From Macquaria australasica (Eukaryota; Chordata; Actinopteri; Centrarchiformes; Percichthyidae): a DNA stretch of 64,000 bases. The notes beneath the pieces were generated by a model, which was given only the letters and a program-made list of their open reading frames with translations, ran no database searches and was not told the DNA's origin. The DNA lies in contig SEMN01000008.1 of the NCBI GenBank assembly GCA_005408345.1, positions 2,914,001 to 2,978,000 of the forward strand, written 5' to 3'. Both the position numbers and the translations under genes were made by a program. Positions 60,144-64,000 of the stretch are shown here, piece after piece (positions within the stretch are counted from its first letter, which is position 1; every line of letters begins with the position of its first letter).

Positions 60144-61192
60144 ATGTACATATCTGTCCAGACAAATGAAATTATAATAAATACATCTGCACAAATACCA
60201 CAATAGGTTAGAGAAAAAAAAATACATACTACTTTTTTTGTAATTTGGGTGAACTGACCCTTTAAAGTCCAAAGTATTTGAGGAACAGAAGAGTTCACCT
60301 TAGTGAAGCACCATGAAGTCCCAAAACACAATAATACAACTCCAAATATTAATATACATCAACCCCAAATATGATGACAGGATCGATCCTGCTGCTAAAC
60401 TCAAAGGTAAGAATCCTATTTACAAACAGAATATTAGTATTCATGTTTCTGCAAAACCTATATTTTTCATGGAGAAGTGGCTTTGTGGCTTCCTCTCATT
60501 TGGTGTGAGATTTATTTGGGCAGCATGAGAGCCTGAGACGGAGACTGAAAGTGGTGTGAGAGCCTGAGACGAAACCTGAAAGTGGGCGTCTCACACCAAA
60601 AGCGTGAGAGTTGGCAACCCTGATTTACACATAAAGCAGACACAGTGAAACATTAGCATTCATTTGGAGTTGTGCTGTCCATGTGACAAATATAAGTCAG
60701 ATATTTATTCTCCTTTTAGCTTTGTTTTGGCTCCAACAACTCGTTTTGTGCGGAAAATATGATGTTTACCCTCCTAATGATGAAACCAGAGAGAAAATTA
60801 AGCCGAGATGACTATGTTTGATTTTCAGATTATTTTGTTGACATCTGACACATAGAGGCTGAGTCACTTTTTACTCAGGATTACTCATAGCATTAAAGGG
60901 AAGATCAAGGAAAAGTTCTGCTGTTTGCCGAATCAGAAAGCACCTCATCATCTTCAATACTGCAAACAGTTGATCTGAACAGTTCTGATGGTAGGTAGCT
61001 GGGCTGTGGAAGTGGGAGGCAGTAATATCAAGCATTTGAAGGCCCTTACTGTGATAATTACAGTACAGTTAGAAGGTGTTATGATAGTGATGCTGACACA
61101 ATGTAGCCTACATACTGTAATGCTGTGGGTGTGTGTATTATTAGGTGTGCATAATGTTATAGGCATGCATAATGCTGCAAAAAGTGTGCATC

Positions 61193-61640
61193 AGCAGTGG
61201 AAGAAGTATCCAGATCCTTTACTCCCGTTTAAAAAAACTACGTAAGATCAATAATATCTTGTGCCGGCACAAGTTTAAGAATCTCATTTTTTGGGGACCA
61301 TTACAAGTAAAAGTCTTGCAATCAAAATATTAGTATTATTAGTAAAAGTACAGAAGTATTCTTAGTAAAATGTACTTAGGAGTTTAAAAAGTAAAACTAC
61401 TCAGAAGAAAGACATCCCATATGAGTGTTATTATATATTGTATTACTGGATTACTGTTGTGTCTGGAGCTAATTTGAACTATTTTATATAATTTTGGATA
61501 GTTTCATCTGTGGTAGTGCATCATATCTTTTAAACTGATGTTTTGTATGTAAAATCTTGTCTATCTGTAATGTAACTTATTTTTACGTTTATTATTGTGT
61601 ACATAGCACCTCAAATTGCATTTGTATGAAATTCTCAACT
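61193..61640 (+). repeat. Teleost interspersed repeat (agtaaaagt family)
   Basis: Starts agcagtggaagaagtatcca and contains acaagtaaaagtcttgcaat and agtatt.ttagtaaaatgtact. Same family as the opposite-strand copy at 16730-17305. Confidence 0.6.
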
Positions 61641-62857
61641 AGCTATGTGTTGTAATATAGTATGCATGCATATACATGTCAGTGATCAGGGTCTTCACAC
61701 ATTAACTTCACACAGGGCCTTGCACCCACCCTGTGTGTAGGATGAATGTCCCCGCCGGCTGCATTGTTCAGAGAGATGTAATTCCAAAGCAAAACTCTGG
61801 AATTAGAAACGTTCAACAATATACACAACATAATGAGAATGGATTGATGCTCTCTTCCTGCAGGCAAGTCAATGGCTAAACTTTGGATGATTTTTTGAAG
61901 TACCAACTCTTTTTTTAGGATACAGGGCTCCTTTCCCCAGAGAACACCTCTATTTTTCATCAAGACAAGAGCAACAGATTAGGCGTGAAAAGTCTACTTT
62001 GTTGCATCTGTAAATACCACATTATATTTCCCCAATGGATAACGCTGAACTGTGAAAAGCCAAGCCTTTGTTTTCTAAATGGGTCATGATCTGTTTTCCC
62101 TGTGGAGTCCACCAGGTAAACCATTAGTCAGGCCTGCACGTTCCTCCTAATCAATTTACACAGTTTAAAACCATTCATCTCCATATCCCTGTTTGACTTC
62201 TATATTAGATGCAAAATGTCAGATGCCGTAATAATGGTGAAACAGGGCTCAGGATTATTGCAGAATCCGCAAATACAAATTATTTCTTTCCCCGTTATCT
62301 TTCTCTGGCAGTCTGCCAGGTTCCTCTGTTTTTCTGCTGCAGTACATCAGTGTATTGGAGAGATGTATATGAAGACATTTTGTACTCTGATATATATAGA
62401 TCCAATAAGGGTGGTGATTAGCTAACAATTTAATATAATTGATGGGAATCTAACCCGCCATCTAAATCTAAAGAAGAACATGACTTTTAAGATAAGATAT
62501 TATGGGAAAAGAACCTGTTTGCTGTTTTAGTGAGAGCCAGATGAGAAGACTGATATAAATGGCTTTTCTGTGTGTTCAGTACAGAGGTAGTTTGGGGATT
62601 TAGTTTAGCTTAGCACAAAGACTGAAAGCAGGGGAAAGCTGCTACAGGGACGCTGGAAGTAGGGGTGCTGAGGGGGCTGCAGCACCCCTACTGGTGGGGG
62701 GCTGTGACTGCAAGGCAAAAAAGTTTACTAAATAAATCAATAAAAATAACTTTAATTTTTGAGAGTAGGATTTTAGCGTAGGCAGTCTATAAAACGTTGT
62801 TCGGTAATTGGTTGAAATCCACCCTTTAAAAATTTTTTTTTTATGATATTTGATTCC

Positions 62858-63030
62858 CCCCCCCCCCCCCTCGTGTGCGTGTGGGTTCTCTCCGGGCACT
62901 CCGGCTTCCTCCCACCATCCAAAGACATGCAAATTAGGTCAATTGATGTTTCTAAATTGTCCGTAGGTGTAACTGTGAGTGTGAATGTTTGTCTGTCTCT
63001 ATGTGTCAGTATAGAAAATGGATGGATGGA
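62858..63030 (+). repeat. Poly-C run followed by a common vertebrate-type repeat
   Basis: A C homopolymer at about 62857-62870 is followed by gtgggttctctccgggcact, ccggcttcctcccaccatcc and aaagacatgcaaattaggtc, ending in atggatggatgga. I recall this phrase from a widespread fish repeat; the middle part is deleted here. Class not determined. Confidence 0.55.
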
Positions 63031-63317
63031 TTTCATTTCCGAACATTCAATGTACTTTCTGTGTATCTGATGCACAGACTCAGAGCACGTAGTTTGGCGT
63101 GAAGGATCATGGATATTAGTGACCGGTAATGGTGGGTTAGGTATCATTACTGTGCTTCACCATGTCAGAAAAGAATCTGTGTTCTCTGTTATTTCTTGTT
63201 TCTGTCACAAATCTGGTAGTGCGACATGCTTCGAACGAGAGAAAGAGGACGTCTCTGTAGTGTGGAGTGTTGGAGTGCGGTCTTCAGTTAATTCTGTTAT
63301 TTACGGTCAAAGAGAAA

Positions 63318-63406
63318 GAAGGTCAAAACACAATGACATTTCAGAAAACACAACGACATTACACAAAACACAACATTTCAGAAAACACAACGACATTACA
63401 GATTAC
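63318..63406 (+). repeat. Short tandem repeat of about 37-40 bp
   Basis: Two copies of caaaacacaa(tga)catttc + agaaaacacaacgacattaca in a row, the second lacking three bases. Confidence 0.8.
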
Positions 63407-63656
63407 GGAAAGGGTAGGACAACACTTGTTATTTGTGATTGGACAGAACTCAAGTCAATCAATAGGCCTATTTCACAATATAGCAAGCACAAACCGGATG
63501 TCGGGAGAACTCTTTTCCGGTCTGAGCGCTAGCTTAACTCGCGGTCGAAACAATGGCAGAGTTTATTGTTCTAACTCTAAACAAACAGCCGTATTCATAG
63601 TTTCACAGCTTTCCAACCGACGAACATTTAAAAAGGAGATGGATTTTGTCCACAAG

Positions 63657-63724
63657 AAGAGACGAGGGAGCAGGATTAGTACTTGCCTCTCCTCACGGTA
63701 AATCCTGCTCGTCCCTCGTCTCTG
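63657..63724. repeat. Hairpin-forming imperfect palindrome
   Basis: agagacgagggagcaggatt (about 63658-63677) is the reverse complement of 63701-63722 except for a 3-nt bulge (tcg); the loop is about 23 nt. It sits in a CpG-richer block of unknown origin. Confidence 0.8.
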
Positions 63725-64000
63725 TGTGTGCCTTGCACCTCAAGAGGCCAGACACAAACGGCCAAAAGAAGCGGTTGTGATGTGGACGAAACGGCGGCTG
63801 ATGAAACTGAGTGTGTTGATGCGGCAGTGCTGGTGCAGGGACAACTACCGTCCTACTCCAGGCGAGTGTAGCATGTTGCTAATGAACTGGATAAATACAG
63901 TAGTCACCGAGAGTCAATGGCAACTGAAATATTAACATTGTAGATCGTTTGTTATCAAAGATAATGTTACACAAACTTGACAACCTAAGATTTGCAATAT

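Larger units (their letters stand above)
56834..64000. other. Intergenic, repeat fragments only
   Basis: Contains 84-bp direct repeats (58486 and 58886), an L2 tail (59247), an inverted repeat (59895/60117), a repeat at 61193-61640, a decayed MITE piece at about 62537-62640, a C-rich run and repeat at 62858-63030, and a CpG-richer block at about 63480-63870. No convincing host exon was found. Confidence 0.5.

Overview
This is a vertebrate, almost certainly teleost fish, nuclear genome segment. It is AT-rich, with short exons in long introns and GT-AG splice sites. It carries fish-typical transposable elements: an L2-clade LINE with a GAATT-type tail, an RTE-clade Rex3 LINE with an ATGG tail, a Tc1-like fragment and several short terminal-inverted-repeat elements.

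Two host genes can be read, arranged head to head. The minus strand from the left edge to about 15.6 kb carries the 5' half of ece1 (endothelin-converting enzyme 1, an M13/neprilysin-family zinc metalloprotease). Nine in-phase coding exons (9132 down to 1763) give 408 residues: cytoplasmic tail, membrane anchor and first half of the ectodomain. The exons with the zinc site lie beyond the left edge. A GC-rich non-coding first exon sits near 15.4-15.6 kb. A second, internal start (ATG at 9174-9172) would give an ECE-1d-like N-terminus. The plus strand from about 17.5 to 32.7 kb carries a complete alpl (tissue-nonspecific alkaline phosphatase). A TATA-type promoter and non-coding exon 1 are followed by eleven coding exons that join in phase to 527 codons, with all metal and catalytic residues. 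ECE1 and ALPL are divergent neighbours on human 1p36 too, so this is conserved linkage.

From 32.7 kb to the right edge I find no convincing host gene. Main contents: a TIR element at 37.4-37.8 kb; a composite of L2 (minus), Tc1 fragment and L2 (plus) at 39.45-44.0 kb; a 2.3-kb minisatellite with a unit of about 32 bp at 46.6-48.9 kb, whose unit carries a TGACATCA core one transition from a cAMP-response element; a decayed, internally deleted Rex3 at 54.0-56.8 kb; and small structured repeats at 58.5-61.6 and 63.3-63.8 kb.

I see no prokaryotic-type system, CRISPR array, rRNA or tRNA gene. The points most worth a second look are the CRE-like minisatellite, the L2-Tc1-L2 composite with its chimeric reading frame, the 84-bp perfect direct repeats spaced exactly 400 bp apart, the ECE-1d-like start, and an orphan hydrophobic reading frame in alpl intron 1. 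Exon borders were placed by eye from splice signals, phase and remembered family sequence; no alignment was run.
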